NCBI GenBank assembly: GCA_016191165.1
Contig: JACPPF010000014.1
Span: 1 to 34,753, forward strand
Source of the DNA: Planctomycetota bacterium
GTDB taxonomy: Bacteria > Planctomycetota > Planctomycetia > Gemmatales > Gemmataceae
DNA: 34,753 nt
Reading direction: 5' to 3'
The position numbers were made by a program, and so were the translations under genes. The notes under the pieces are model-generated. The model was not told where the DNA came from, ran no database searches, and was given only the letters and a program-made list of their open reading frames with translations. Shown here piece by piece: positions 8,301-16,464 of this stretch (positions within the stretch are counted from its first letter, which is position 1; the number at the start of each line of letters is the position of its first letter).

Positions 8301-8825
8301 TCAGGATTCCAGATAATCCTTCAGATATTTCCCCGCGGAGAGTCCCTTACTGCCTTTACCGCCGGCGGCCTGGTCGGATTCGTCAGGCGTTCCGGAGGGG
8401 GCGGGGTCGAGGGTCGAGAGATCGATCATCTGCGTTGAGACGGCGGGGTCGAGCACTTCGGAGTCATCGCCGTCGACCAGCAACCATTGAACCGAGTCCT
8501 CCGCGAAGCCTGGATCGACCTCGTTCGGATCCACGGAAATGCGAAAGGCAAAGGAGAGATCGCCGACGTCGAGCACGTCGCCGTCGCGCACTTCGATTTG
8601 ATTTTGAATGCGCTTACGATTCAGGAATGTCCCGTTGGCGCTTTTCAAATCGCGAACCAGCACGCGCCCGCCCCAGCAGGCAATGGCGCAATGGCGACGG
8701 CTAACCAGATCGCTATGCGGGCGCAGGTGACACAGCGGATCGCGGCCGATGATGAACATCGTCGCGGGAAGGGGAATCTCCCGGCCTTTCTGTTTCCCGG
8801 CCATTACCACCAGGTTAGCTCGCAT
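8301..8825 (-). CDS. FHA-domain protein
   Basis: A 174-residue cytoplasmic protein. Residues 1-100 are an FHA domain with the phosphopeptide-binding landmarks IIGRDPLCHLRP, SDLVSRRHCAI and KSANGTFLN, which bind phosphothreonine peptides. The remaining 70 residues are acidic, low in hydrophobics, Ser/Thr/Gly-rich and probably disordered. Such short FHA proteins act as adaptors for Ser/Thr kinases in planctomycetes; no kinase is encoded in this window. It stands alone on the minus strand between the STAS gene and the HTTM operon. Confidence 0.92.
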   Translation of the reverse strand: MRANLVVMAGKQKGREIPLPATMFIIGRDPLCHLRPHSDLVSRRHCAIACWGGRVLVRDLKSANGTFLNRKRIQNQIEVRDGDVLDVGDLSFAFRISVDPNEVDPGFAEDSVQWLLVDGDDSEVLDPAVSTQMIDLSTLDPAPSGTPDESDQAAGGKGSKGLSAGKYLKDYLES

Positions 8826-9228
8826 AAAACAACCTCATCGGTTGGTATCCTTTTGGAATCCACCTGCCGGTCGAAGCTCGAACAAACACCAGAGTTTACC
8901 GAAAACCGGGGCGCAAATCCTCTGATTTTATACTCCGCGCGATCGGGATTGACCCAGGTACCAGCCCGCAGCGTAAGCAAGGGTCTGCTCCCATTACCCT
9001 TGCTTACGCTGCGGGCTGGTATATCCCAATGGGTCAAACCTGCCCGTGCAAGGGATACATCAAAAATCCTTCAAAACTTGGTACGCAGCCGGAAAAAAGA
9101 ACCAGCTACGTTGGCCGCCTGGCATCTGGGAGAGGTTTTTGCGAACCTGGAAAAGCCGGGCGACCGAATTCATTCCTACGCCGAGACGAGATGACCGGTT
9201 CGATTAGCATTTCTTTTTCTTGGCGCGA
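8826..9228. other. Intergenic region, no gene seen
   Basis: The 403 bases between the STAS gene end and the FHA gene start hold the palindromic repeat at 8959-9021 and no open frame with protein-like composition on either strand. The part next to 8825 should contain the FHA gene promoter, but no clear -35/-10 pair is visible. Confidence 0.6.
8959..9021. repeat. Perfect palindromic dispersed repeat
   Basis: Arms at 8959-8983 and 8997-9021 are exact 25-base reverse complements with a 13-base loop. The core AGCCCGCAGCGTAAGCAAGG matches the layout of the repeat at 209-281 (AGCCCGAAGCGTTAGCGAGG). Both arms read ARSVSKG-like on one strand. It is not followed by a T-run, so it is a repeat element rather than a classic terminator, although transcripts through it would fold strongly. 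Confidence 0.9.
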
Positions 9229-9582
9229 TCATGCCAGCCCAGCCATGGCTGAATCTTCATCGGGAAATATCTTGAATATCTTGTCCAGTTTCGTGATTGT
9301 GAACACCTCCAGAATCTGCGGAATCACGTTGCACATGGTCAGTTTGCCCTTGAGGCCGGTCAACTTCTTGTGCAGGTTAATCAGTTTCCCGAGCGCGGCG
9401 CTCGACATGTATTCGACGTTGCTGAAGTTCAGCAGCAGTTTCCGACGGCCGTCGTCATCCACGAGCCCGAACAACTGTTCGGCGATGGCCTGGATGGTCG
9501 GCTCGTCGATGATTCGTTTGTCCAGAAAATGAATCACAGACACATCGGCAATCTGTTCAACTTTGAGGCGCTGAGCGGCCAT
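9229..9582 (-). CDS. STAS-domain anti-anti-sigma factor-like protein
   Basis: A 117-residue single STAS domain of the SpoIIAA/RsbV type: a strand VSVIHFLDKRI, then LLLNFSNVEYMSSAALGKLI with the serine that is normally phosphorylated by an anti-sigma kinase, and a final LEVFTITKLDKIFKIFPDED helix. In partner switching the dephosphorylated form binds and removes an anti-sigma factor. Two SpoIIE-type phosphatases are encoded nearby (3176-4882 and 9820-11022), but no RsbW-like kinase or sigma factor is in the window. The ATG is preceded by GAGGGA. The gene is 237 bases downstream of the receiver-phosphatase gene on the same strand. Confidence 0.94.
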   Translation of the reverse strand: MAAQRLKVEQIADVSVIHFLDKRIIDEPTIQAIAEQLFGLVDDDGRRKLLLNFSNVEYMSSAALGKLINLHKKLTGLKGKLTMCNVIPQILEVFTITKLDKIFKIFPDEDSAMAGLA

Positions 9583-9819
9583 GGGAAATCCCTCGGTAAT
9601 CTTTCATCTCGCGGACGAGCCTTGCCTGACTCTTAGTCTATCGGGCCAGCCCAAAACGGATTCTCTCGAATCGACTACTACCCGGATCGGATGCTGGGAA
9701 CAACTGCGATCTTTTGTGGCGGAAATTCATATCGGCCTGATTCTACGTGAACTTTTACCTCACGATTGCCCGCCAAGACCATGCCCGAACCTGCCGGTTT
9801 CTAATTGGTGGTTCGGCGG

Positions 9820-11022
9820 TCACGTGGCAAATCGCTCGAGCAACACCACCGAGGTGTCATCGTGCCGGCCGGATCCACCGGTGAATTCGGCGGTCGTCGC
9901 GAACAAATAGGCGAGAGTCTCCTCGATGTTCTTGGCCTGACAATTCTGCAAAGCCTTGACCAATCCCTGGGTGCCAAAGGCCAGATCGCTGTTGGCTCCA
10001 CCCTGGGGGGGGAGGGCGTCGGTCAGCCCGTCCGAATAAATTAATATACGGCTGCCGGCCGGGATTTGGAAGGTGGAGGAGGTGTATTCCACATCGGGAT
10101 AAATCCCCAGCGGCAGGCCGGTTTCGTCGTCGCTGCCAATCGGAGCGACTTCGTTGGTAATGAGGTTGTGCATTAACGCCACCGGGTGACCGGCGGACGT
10201 CCAGTGCATCACGTGGTTGTTGGTGTCGATCGCCGTGTAAAACAGCGTGATAAAACCGCCGCCCGATTGCACAATCGAATTCTCGCACAATCTCGAGTTG
10301 ATCTCGCCAACGAACTGCGCTGTTTCGCGATACCTGGCTCCCGTAAACATACGGATCAACGTGTGCATGGCCATGATCGACATGCACGCCTTCAGCCCGT
10401 GCCCGGAGGCGTCGCCGACCATCAAGGCCAGCTGATCCTTGTCCGGCAGAAACAGGTCGTAATAGTCCCCTCCCGCCATCACGACCGGCATTTCCCCGAT
10501 GACCGCCACCTGCGCGGGCTCGTACTTGGCCGTCATCGCATAACCGGGCGGCGGTGTCAGGCCCTTGGGGATGATCGACTCCTGCATGCGGCGAACGCCG
10601 TCCATCTCGTCGCGCAGCAACGCGTTCAGTTTCTTGGCCTCCTCGGCCCGCGTGGCCGCCACCGCCGATTCGAGACTCGTCAACGTCAGGAAAATGAAAT
10701 CGCCGTTGTCATCGCGCACCAAATAAAACCGCAATCCATGCGTCATGAATCGCGGCAAGTTGAGCATCTCGTGTTGCCTGCACGCCAGGACGGCCGGCAC
10801 GCCTGGCATTTGTTCTTGTTGTTTCAGATAGGTCTGGTAGCCATCCTCCGGTGTTTTCGGAAATGTCATCGCGATCAGCACGACATCCCATTTTCCCAAA
10901 ATATTCTCGGCCGCAAATTCCTCGCCTGTCAGGCAAACCTTGATGGTGTTCCCCTCGGCCCCAAGGTAGAGACCCATCAAGTCTGCCTGGTCAGAATCAT
11001 CCCACGCTACGAGAATCCTCAT
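9820..11022 (-). CDS. SpoIIE-type serine phosphatase with an N-terminal pseudo-receiver domain
   Basis: A 400-residue cytoplasmic protein. Residues 1-120 have receiver-domain topology (MRILVAWDDSDQADLMGLYL at the start, then WDVVLIAMTFPKTPEDGYQ), but the residue that should be the phosphoacceptor aspartate, in the strand DVVLIAM, is alanine. A helical linker (about 120-160) leads to a SpoIIE/PP2C phosphatase domain with VMAGGDYYDLF, VGDASGHGLKACM, SDGLTDA and RHDDTSVVLLE. RsbU-like enzymes dephosphorylate STAS proteins, and the adjacent STAS gene is the natural candidate. With no phosphoacceptor, control is likely by protein contact rather than by phosphorelay. Confidence 0.93.
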   Translation of the reverse strand: MRILVAWDDSDQADLMGLYLGAEGNTIKVCLTGEEFAAENILGKWDVVLIAMTFPKTPEDGYQTYLKQQEQMPGVPAVLACRQHEMLNLPRFMTHGLRFYLVRDDNGDFIFLTLTSLESAVAATRAEEAKKLNALLRDEMDGVRRMQESIIPKGLTPPPGYAMTAKYEPAQVAVIGEMPVVMAGGDYYDLFLPDKDQLALMVGDASGHGLKACMSIMAMHTLIRMFTGARYRETAQFVGEINSRLCENSIVQSGGGFITLFYTAIDTNNHVMHWTSAGHPVALMHNLITNEVAPIGSDDETGLPLGIYPDVEYTSSTFQIPAGSRILIYSDGLTDALPPQGGANSDLAFGTQGLVKALQNCQAKNIEETLAYLFATTAEFTGGSGRHDDTSVVLLERFAT

Positions 11023-11192
11023 GTATACCCTTTCCAGCGACAGGCGAAAGGCCGGGCGATTTCCCGACCTCCTAACGGGCTACTAAATCCTACCAAAAAA
11101 ATCTGGCAGGGGAAGTCGGCGTTTTCCTGATTTCAACATAGGTGTCATTTTTTTTCCGTCAAACGCGAATAGGAAAACTGCGCGGGGGCGCA

Positions 11193-14100
11193 TCAGTGCT
11201 TGTGATGCTCCCCGGCCTGGAAAAGCGGATGCTGCCGATTCCCACGCGCGGTCAGGTACGCGATCAGGTCGAGGACTTCCTCCCGCGTCAACTTGTCCAA
11301 CATGCCTTTCGGCATGATCGAGATCGGCGACTTGGCTCGGGAATCAATGTCCTTGACGAGCAACGTGATTGGCGTGGCCTTGGCCAGCGGGTTTTCGATC
11401 AGTTGAATCTCCTTGGGCGATTCCTTCAGAATCAGGCCGGTGATGGTTTTGCCCTTCCTGGTCTCGAAGATCCAGGTCTGGAATTTCTCGTTGATGCGAT
11501 GCGACGGTTCGATCACGTCCTTGAGGATGTCGAGCGATTTCAGCTTGAGGTCGAGCTTGGCCAGGTCCGGACCGAACTCGTTGCCCTGCCCGTCCATCTT
11601 GTGGCAAGCGACGCAGTTGGCGACCTTGAACATCGCCTGGGCGTTGCCAAAGTTGCGGCCCGGTTTCATCAATTCGACATCGGAGGCGAGATCGACGTAT
11701 TTCCATTCGGTGCGCGGCCGGCGGTCCTTGAGCAGCGGGTCCTGGATCTTGAGCGGATGTTTGGCGAGGTAGGCGTCGGGGTTCGCCAGGTACTCGTCGA
11801 GATTGTCGACCACGTAGAGCGCGCCGTGCATGCGCATCCAGTGGCCCGGATACGTGCAGACATAGGGATAAACGCCCGGCGTATCCGGCGCGAAGAAGCT
11901 CAGCCGTTGCAGCTCGCGCGGCTGCAGCAGCGCGCTGCCCAGCAACACCTTGTTCGATTTCGGCACGAAGGCACGGGCCTGGAACGCGGGGTCCTGCGCG
12001 TTCGCCTCGGCGTATTTGCCCAGTTCTTCCATCGAGCCTGGCACGCCGATGACCAGATTGTGGGGCATCAGATCGTAGTTCTCGAAGAGAAACTCGACGG
12101 CCTTGCTCTTCTCGACGACGATTACTTCCTTGTCGTAGGACATGCGCTCGGGCAACGTGCCCAGGCGAATGACGCGCACGCCGAGTTGGCCCAGTTCGGC
12201 GCGAACTTTCTTGGCCTGTTCGGGGACCAGGTGCGTCGTTAGCGCGTGCGCGAACTCCAGCGCGTCGAGGGCGTCAGGCTGCGTGCGATTCTTGACGGGG
12301 ATCTTGCGAATGTGTTCGAGCATCAGATCGACCAGCTTGCCGGCGTCATCCTTGGGCCAATACTGCTTTGGAATGCGCTGCATGGCTCGGATGGCGGCGA
12401 GGCGGTCGGTGTCGCTGGTCACGAATTTTGCCAGCGTCTGAAACGTCTTGGCTTCCTGCCCACGCACCGTGGTGAGCGCCGTCATCGCGGCGCGGCGGAT
12501 CACCACCAGCGGATCGACCGTGCCGAAGACATGGTCGGCCTTGACCATCGGCGCCGGCTGCTTGGCGATACGAAAGACTTCCTTCCGTGAGCGGTCGAGA
12601 ATCTTCAGGGTGTAGTTATTGAGTCGGCTGCCGAGGTTGCCATCGGTGCGGTTGAAGATGGCGATGGCTTCGATGGGAAACTCTCTGCCGAGATCGACCT
12701 CCCACCAGGGATTGGTGGTTCCCTCGGCCGTGTGGGTTTGACCGCCGCCCTGGAAGCTGCCGTTCTTGTTGCCATCGATGGCGCGTTTGGCGACGCCGCC
12801 AAAGCCGGTGCTCGATTGCGACGCCTTGCCGGCGCGGGCGACGTTTTTGCCATCGGAGAAGATTTCAACCTCGGCGAGCGTCAACGTGCGAAACTTGCCG
12901 GGCAGCTCGATGCGCACGAAGCGGCCGACGTGCCCTTTGCCGACCGGCGTGGTCGGCGCGAGGTGCGCGGGGAGTTTTGCGAGCAGCGGTTCGATTTTCG
13001 TGTAGAGGTTGGCGCGCACGCCGGCGTCAGAGATCATCGGCATGGCGCCGAGGAAATCGCGCAGCGCCGGCACGGACTTGCTGGCGAGCGCCCAGGCCTT
13101 GTCGGGCGAGCCGTCCACGTTGATCAGCGACACGTAGCCGATCTGGCGAATGACGGGTTGCCGCGCGTTGGCGGCGAGCTTCTCGAGTTCTGAGCGTGCC
13201 TGCTTCAACTCGGCGGGGCCACGCGTGGTCAACATGCGAACCAGATCGAAGATGACGTTTTCGTCCCGTTCTTCCTTTTTGTTGTCGATGCGCGCGATGG
13301 CGTTCAGGAGGATTTGCATTTCTCCTTTGCTTTCGAGCTTGGCCAGCTCCGTCACGGCTTCGCGGCGCACCTCATCGCGCAGGCCGTGGCGCAGGAGAAT
13401 CTCGTTGAATACCGCGTGATTCTTCTTGGCCTTCAGCAGGGCGTCGTTGCTGAGGCTTTTCAGAAAGAAACTCGCGCCGGCCGGGCTCGTTACCGGAATC
13501 GTTTGTCCCTTGGCGACCGCCGCCTTCCAGTACGGGTCGAGCGTGCGCCGGGTTTCCTTCATGCAGTAGTCGAGGTAGTAATCGGTCGCGTGCTCCGCCG
13601 CGATCAGGACGACTTCGATGGCGTCGGGGTTATTGAAAAAGCTGGCCGCCCGCACCGCTTCGAGACGGACGCGCGGGTGCTTGTCGTTGGCCAGTTCCTT
13701 GAGCATGTCGAGCGCGTCGGAAAGCAGCTCTCGTTGATAACACAGCACGCGGGTCGCCGCCGCCCGCGCTCGGCCATCCTTCGACGCCAGCACTTTCTTG
13801 AGCAGATCGCGATTGGCGACGTTGTGGTTTTGATGCACCCACAAACCTTCGAGTTGATGATGCTCGAACGCGGCGTCTTTCGTGTCGAGCTTGTCAAGCC
13901 AGGCGCCGGTCTTGGCGATCACGTCGTCCGTTTTGCGAGCGGACAACTCCAGGCGAGCGCGATAACGAACGCGATCTTCCGGATGCTTTAACGCCTTGAG
14001 CAGTTGTTCGATCGAGGCGCCGGCAATCTTCGGCGCCTTCGAGAGAGGCCTGCCGTCATACGTCACGCGGTACACCCGGCCATAGATGCGATTGCGATTG

Positions 14101-16181
14101 GGATCGCGCAGGTTGTGTTGCATGTGGCCGATGATGGGGTTGTGCCAATCGCTGAAGTAGATCGCGCCATCGGGACCGACCTTCACATCGGACGGGCGGA
14201 AATTGGGATCGCTGGAGTAAACGATCGGGTCGGCCTTGCCATTGAACTTGGCTTCCTCGGCGCTGAAGCCGGAGCCGTTTTCCTTGACGTGGTAGCGGAT
14301 GATGCCCTGAAAGCCGATGACGTTGGCATTGAGGTAGTTGCCCTGATACTCCGGCGGGAAGTGCTGGCTGGAAAGAATCTCATTGCCTGGGCAGGGGCGC
14401 GTCTTTTGTTGAAAGAACGCCTTGTACCCGCTGTGCCGGCTTGGGTACTCGATACGGCCCGAAAAAGGAGCGGCGAAGTAGTTGACGTTGCCTGTGCCAT
14501 CGGTGATGAAGTCCTGACCCCAGCGATCGAAGACATGGCCATGCGGGTTGGCAAAGCCATAGTTGATGTAGGTCTCGAACTTGAAGGTGCGTGGCTCAAA
14601 GCGGAAGGCGCCGGCGTTGGCGTTGCGCACGGGCGGGCCCCAGGGTGTTTCGACCTGCGTGTGATGGAACGTCCCTTCCTGGAAATAGAGCGCGCCGCCG
14701 CCGTCGATGACGAAACTGTTGAGGGCGTGATGCGTGTCCGCCGAGTCGATGCCGTGCAGGACGCGCTCGCGATAGTTCGCCTTGCCCTTGCCGTTGGTGT
14801 CCTTCAAGAACATCAGGTCCGGCTGCTGTCCGACGAGCAGGCCGCCGTTCCAGAATTCCAGGCCGGTTGGCACGTGCAACTTGTCGGCCCAGACGGTGCA
14901 TTTGTCAGCGACGCCGTCGCCATCGGTGTCTTCGAGGATGATGATCTTGTCATTCATCTCTTCCTTGGGCTTCCAGTGCGGATAGCTGGGCATGACAGCG
15001 ACCCAGAGCCGGCCCTGGTTGTCCCACGCCATCTGCACCGGGTTCGCCAAATCCGGGAATTCCTTTTCCGAGGCGAAGAGGTTGATCTTGAGATTCTTGC
15101 CCAGCGTCATCTTCTTGATCGCTTCCTTGCCGTCCAGAAACAAATGCTTGAGTCCGGGGAGCGGCCCTGGCTTGTTGGTGAAGATTTCGATGAAGGGCGG
15201 AGTATTCGAGTCGTCGACCTTGTACTCCTTGCCCTGGGCGGTAGCCCATACCAGCTTGTCGCGGTTGGCGGTCATGGCGTCGAGGATTTCCATCTCCCGT
15301 TGAGCGATCTCACGATTGGTGTTGATCTTGCCCGTCTTTTGGCGCGTCACCGGGTCAATCTCTTCGAAGCGGAGCCCGGCCCGGCCGCCGTAGATCGAGT
15401 AGCCGTCCACGGTGCGATAGCGGTTGAACCAGTGGAAACTACGGTCGAGAACCGCGGCACGAGTGGCTTCCAGACGTTTCTCATCAGGTTCTTTGGCAGG
15501 ACCGAAAAGGCTGCGGGCGATGATCTGCCCGACCCGGCGATCGCCGAGCTCATTGAGGTGAATGCCGTTGATGGTAAAGGGCCCCTTGTGGTTCCCGAAC
15601 AACTGACGGGTGGGATGCCACAGGTCGACGAAAACAACGTTGTTTTGCTCGGCAACAGCCTCGATGGCCGCGTAATAAAGCCGGAGTCGTTCGTTGTTCT
15701 CTTTGCCATCGGGCAGGTTCTTGTCCTTCAAATCCTCATGGGCGATCGGCGAGAACAGCACGACGCGCGGCGCGCTGACGCCATTGTACTTCTTGCTCTT
15801 GAGGTTCTTGACGTAGGCGTCCAAGTCACCCTTGAACTTCTCGACGCCGTCCTTGCCCTTGAACGATTCGTTGTAGCCGAAGAAGGCGAAGACGACGTCG
15901 GTCTTGGTTTTGGCCAGCCAGTCATCGGGTGAGCCGAAGCCGGCGGACCGGAGCCGCGTGGTGACTTCATCGCCGGAGAAGCCCAGGTTGCGGAAGACGA
16001 GATCATGTTTTGGGAAGCGCGTATGAATCAACGTCTCCAGCCAGCCGTGGTGCTGCATGCGCTCGGCGAGCGTGTTGCCGACGAGGCTGATGCGATCGCC
16101 TTTTTTAAGAACGAGCGGTTGAGCCTGAATGGCGGTCGCGGCAATCAAGATGGCGAGAGAAGCGACGAGGTGCTTCAGCAT
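11193..16181 (-). CDS. Giant secreted fusion: SGNH, heme-binding propeller, HEAT, discoidin, cupredoxin, cytochrome c
   Basis: A 1662-residue protein with a signal peptide ending around AIQAQP. Domains in order: SGNH-hydrolase-like (about 25-230); a PVC-type membrane-bound dehydrogenase/heme-binding beta-propeller (about 340-715, DTDGDGVADKCTVWADKL); HEAT-like helices (about 720-1070); an F5/8 type C discoidin domain (about 1080-1215, NPWWEVDLG); more helical repeats; a blue-copper domain (about 1335-1458) with ligands H1374, C1442, H1447 and M1451 in the azurin-like spacing C-x4-H-x3-M; and a C-terminal cytochrome c domain with CVACH at 1523-1527 and a distal IMPKGM methionine. In the SGNH part the usual GDS is GNT, so the nucleophile may be lost. 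The copper-to-heme order suggests intramolecular electron transfer outside the cytoplasm. It is a single gene, divergent from the VIT/vWA gene. Confidence 0.93.
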   Translation of the reverse strand: MLKHLVASLAILIAATAIQAQPLVLKKGDRISLVGNTLAERMQHHGWLETLIHTRFPKHDLVFRNLGFSGDEVTTRLRSAGFGSPDDWLAKTKTDVVFAFFGYNESFKGKDGVEKFKGDLDAYVKNLKSKKYNGVSAPRVVLFSPIAHEDLKDKNLPDGKENNERLRLYYAAIEAVAEQNNVVFVDLWHPTRQLFGNHKGPFTINGIHLNELGDRRVGQIIARSLFGPAKEPDEKRLEATRAAVLDRSFHWFNRYRTVDGYSIYGGRAGLRFEEIDPVTRQKTGKINTNREIAQREMEILDAMTANRDKLVWATAQGKEYKVDDSNTPPFIEIFTNKPGPLPGLKHLFLDGKEAIKKMTLGKNLKINLFASEKEFPDLANPVQMAWDNQGRLWVAVMPSYPHWKPKEEMNDKIIILEDTDGDGVADKCTVWADKLHVPTGLEFWNGGLLVGQQPDLMFLKDTNGKGKANYRERVLHGIDSADTHHALNSFVIDGGGALYFQEGTFHHTQVETPWGPPVRNANAGAFRFEPRTFKFETYINYGFANPHGHVFDRWGQDFITDGTGNVNYFAAPFSGRIEYPSRHSGYKAFFQQKTRPCPGNEILSSQHFPPEYQGNYLNANVIGFQGIIRYHVKENGSGFSAEEAKFNGKADPIVYSSDPNFRPSDVKVGPDGAIYFSDWHNPIIGHMQHNLRDPNRNRIYGRVYRVTYDGRPLSKAPKIAGASIEQLLKALKHPEDRVRYRARLELSARKTDDVIAKTGAWLDKLDTKDAAFEHHQLEGLWVHQNHNVANRDLLKKVLASKDGRARAAATRVLCYQRELLSDALDMLKELANDKHPRVRLEAVRAASFFNNPDAIEVVLIAAEHATDYYLDYCMKETRRTLDPYWKAAVAKGQTIPVTSPAGASFFLKSLSNDALLKAKKNHAVFNEILLRHGLRDEVRREAVTELAKLESKGEMQILLNAIARIDNKKEERDENVIFDLVRMLTTRGPAELKQARSELEKLAANARQPVIRQIGYVSLINVDGSPDKAWALASKSVPALRDFLGAMPMISDAGVRANLYTKIEPLLAKLPAHLAPTTPVGKGHVGRFVRIELPGKFRTLTLAEVEIFSDGKNVARAGKASQSSTGFGGVAKRAIDGNKNGSFQGGGQTHTAEGTTNPWWEVDLGREFPIEAIAIFNRTDGNLGSRLNNYTLKILDRSRKEVFRIAKQPAPMVKADHVFGTVDPLVVIRRAAMTALTTVRGQEAKTFQTLAKFVTSDTDRLAAIRAMQRIPKQYWPKDDAGKLVDLMLEHIRKIPVKNRTQPDALDALEFAHALTTHLVPEQAKKVRAELGQLGVRVIRLGTLPERMSYDKEVIVVEKSKAVEFLFENYDLMPHNLVIGVPGSMEELGKYAEANAQDPAFQARAFVPKSNKVLLGSALLQPRELQRLSFFAPDTPGVYPYVCTYPGHWMRMHGALYVVDNLDEYLANPDAYLAKHPLKIQDPLLKDRRPRTEWKYVDLASDVELMKPGRNFGNAQAMFKVANCVACHKMDGQGNEFGPDLAKLDLKLKSLDILKDVIEPSHRINEKFQTWIFETRKGKTITGLILKESPKEIQLIENPLAKATPITLLVKDIDSRAKSPISIMPKGMLDKLTREEVLDLIAYLTARGNRQHPLFQAGEHHKH

Positions 16182-16464
16182 GCGTGGAATCCCCTAGGTA
16201 GCCGGCGAGTTTGCTCGCTGCGGGAACAAATGGTTTGTTGTTCTTTTTATACGGGAAGGTTGGATGAAGCTCAAACGGAGATACGGAAATAGGCCTTCGC
16301 TTCGCGCCAACCAGACCCGCTCCGCGATTCGCTTGGCGGTTTCGCGCCGGGAGCCGGCGCGATCCTGCGAAATTACCAGTTGTCCCGGTCATCCCAACCT
16401 TTTACCCTTCTGATTCGTCTTATAAATAGTCAACAGGTTCCCAAGTGAAACAAGGGGTCTTGCC

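Noticed and set aside
8959-9021. Palindrome as a rho-independent terminator of the FHA or STAS gene
   Set aside because: It lies upstream of the FHA gene start and far upstream in the STAS transcript direction, lacks a T-run, and has relatives elsewhere as a dispersed repeat.
14004-15932. Long plus-strand frame of 642 codons antisense to the giant fusion gene
   Set aside because: Typical high-GC shadow frame: it mirrors conserved domains on the other strand and has no motifs of its own.
16421-16426. TATAAA as a firm promoter for the VIT/vWA gene
   Set aside because: No convincing -35 element at the right distance; mentioned only as a possibility in the gene entry.
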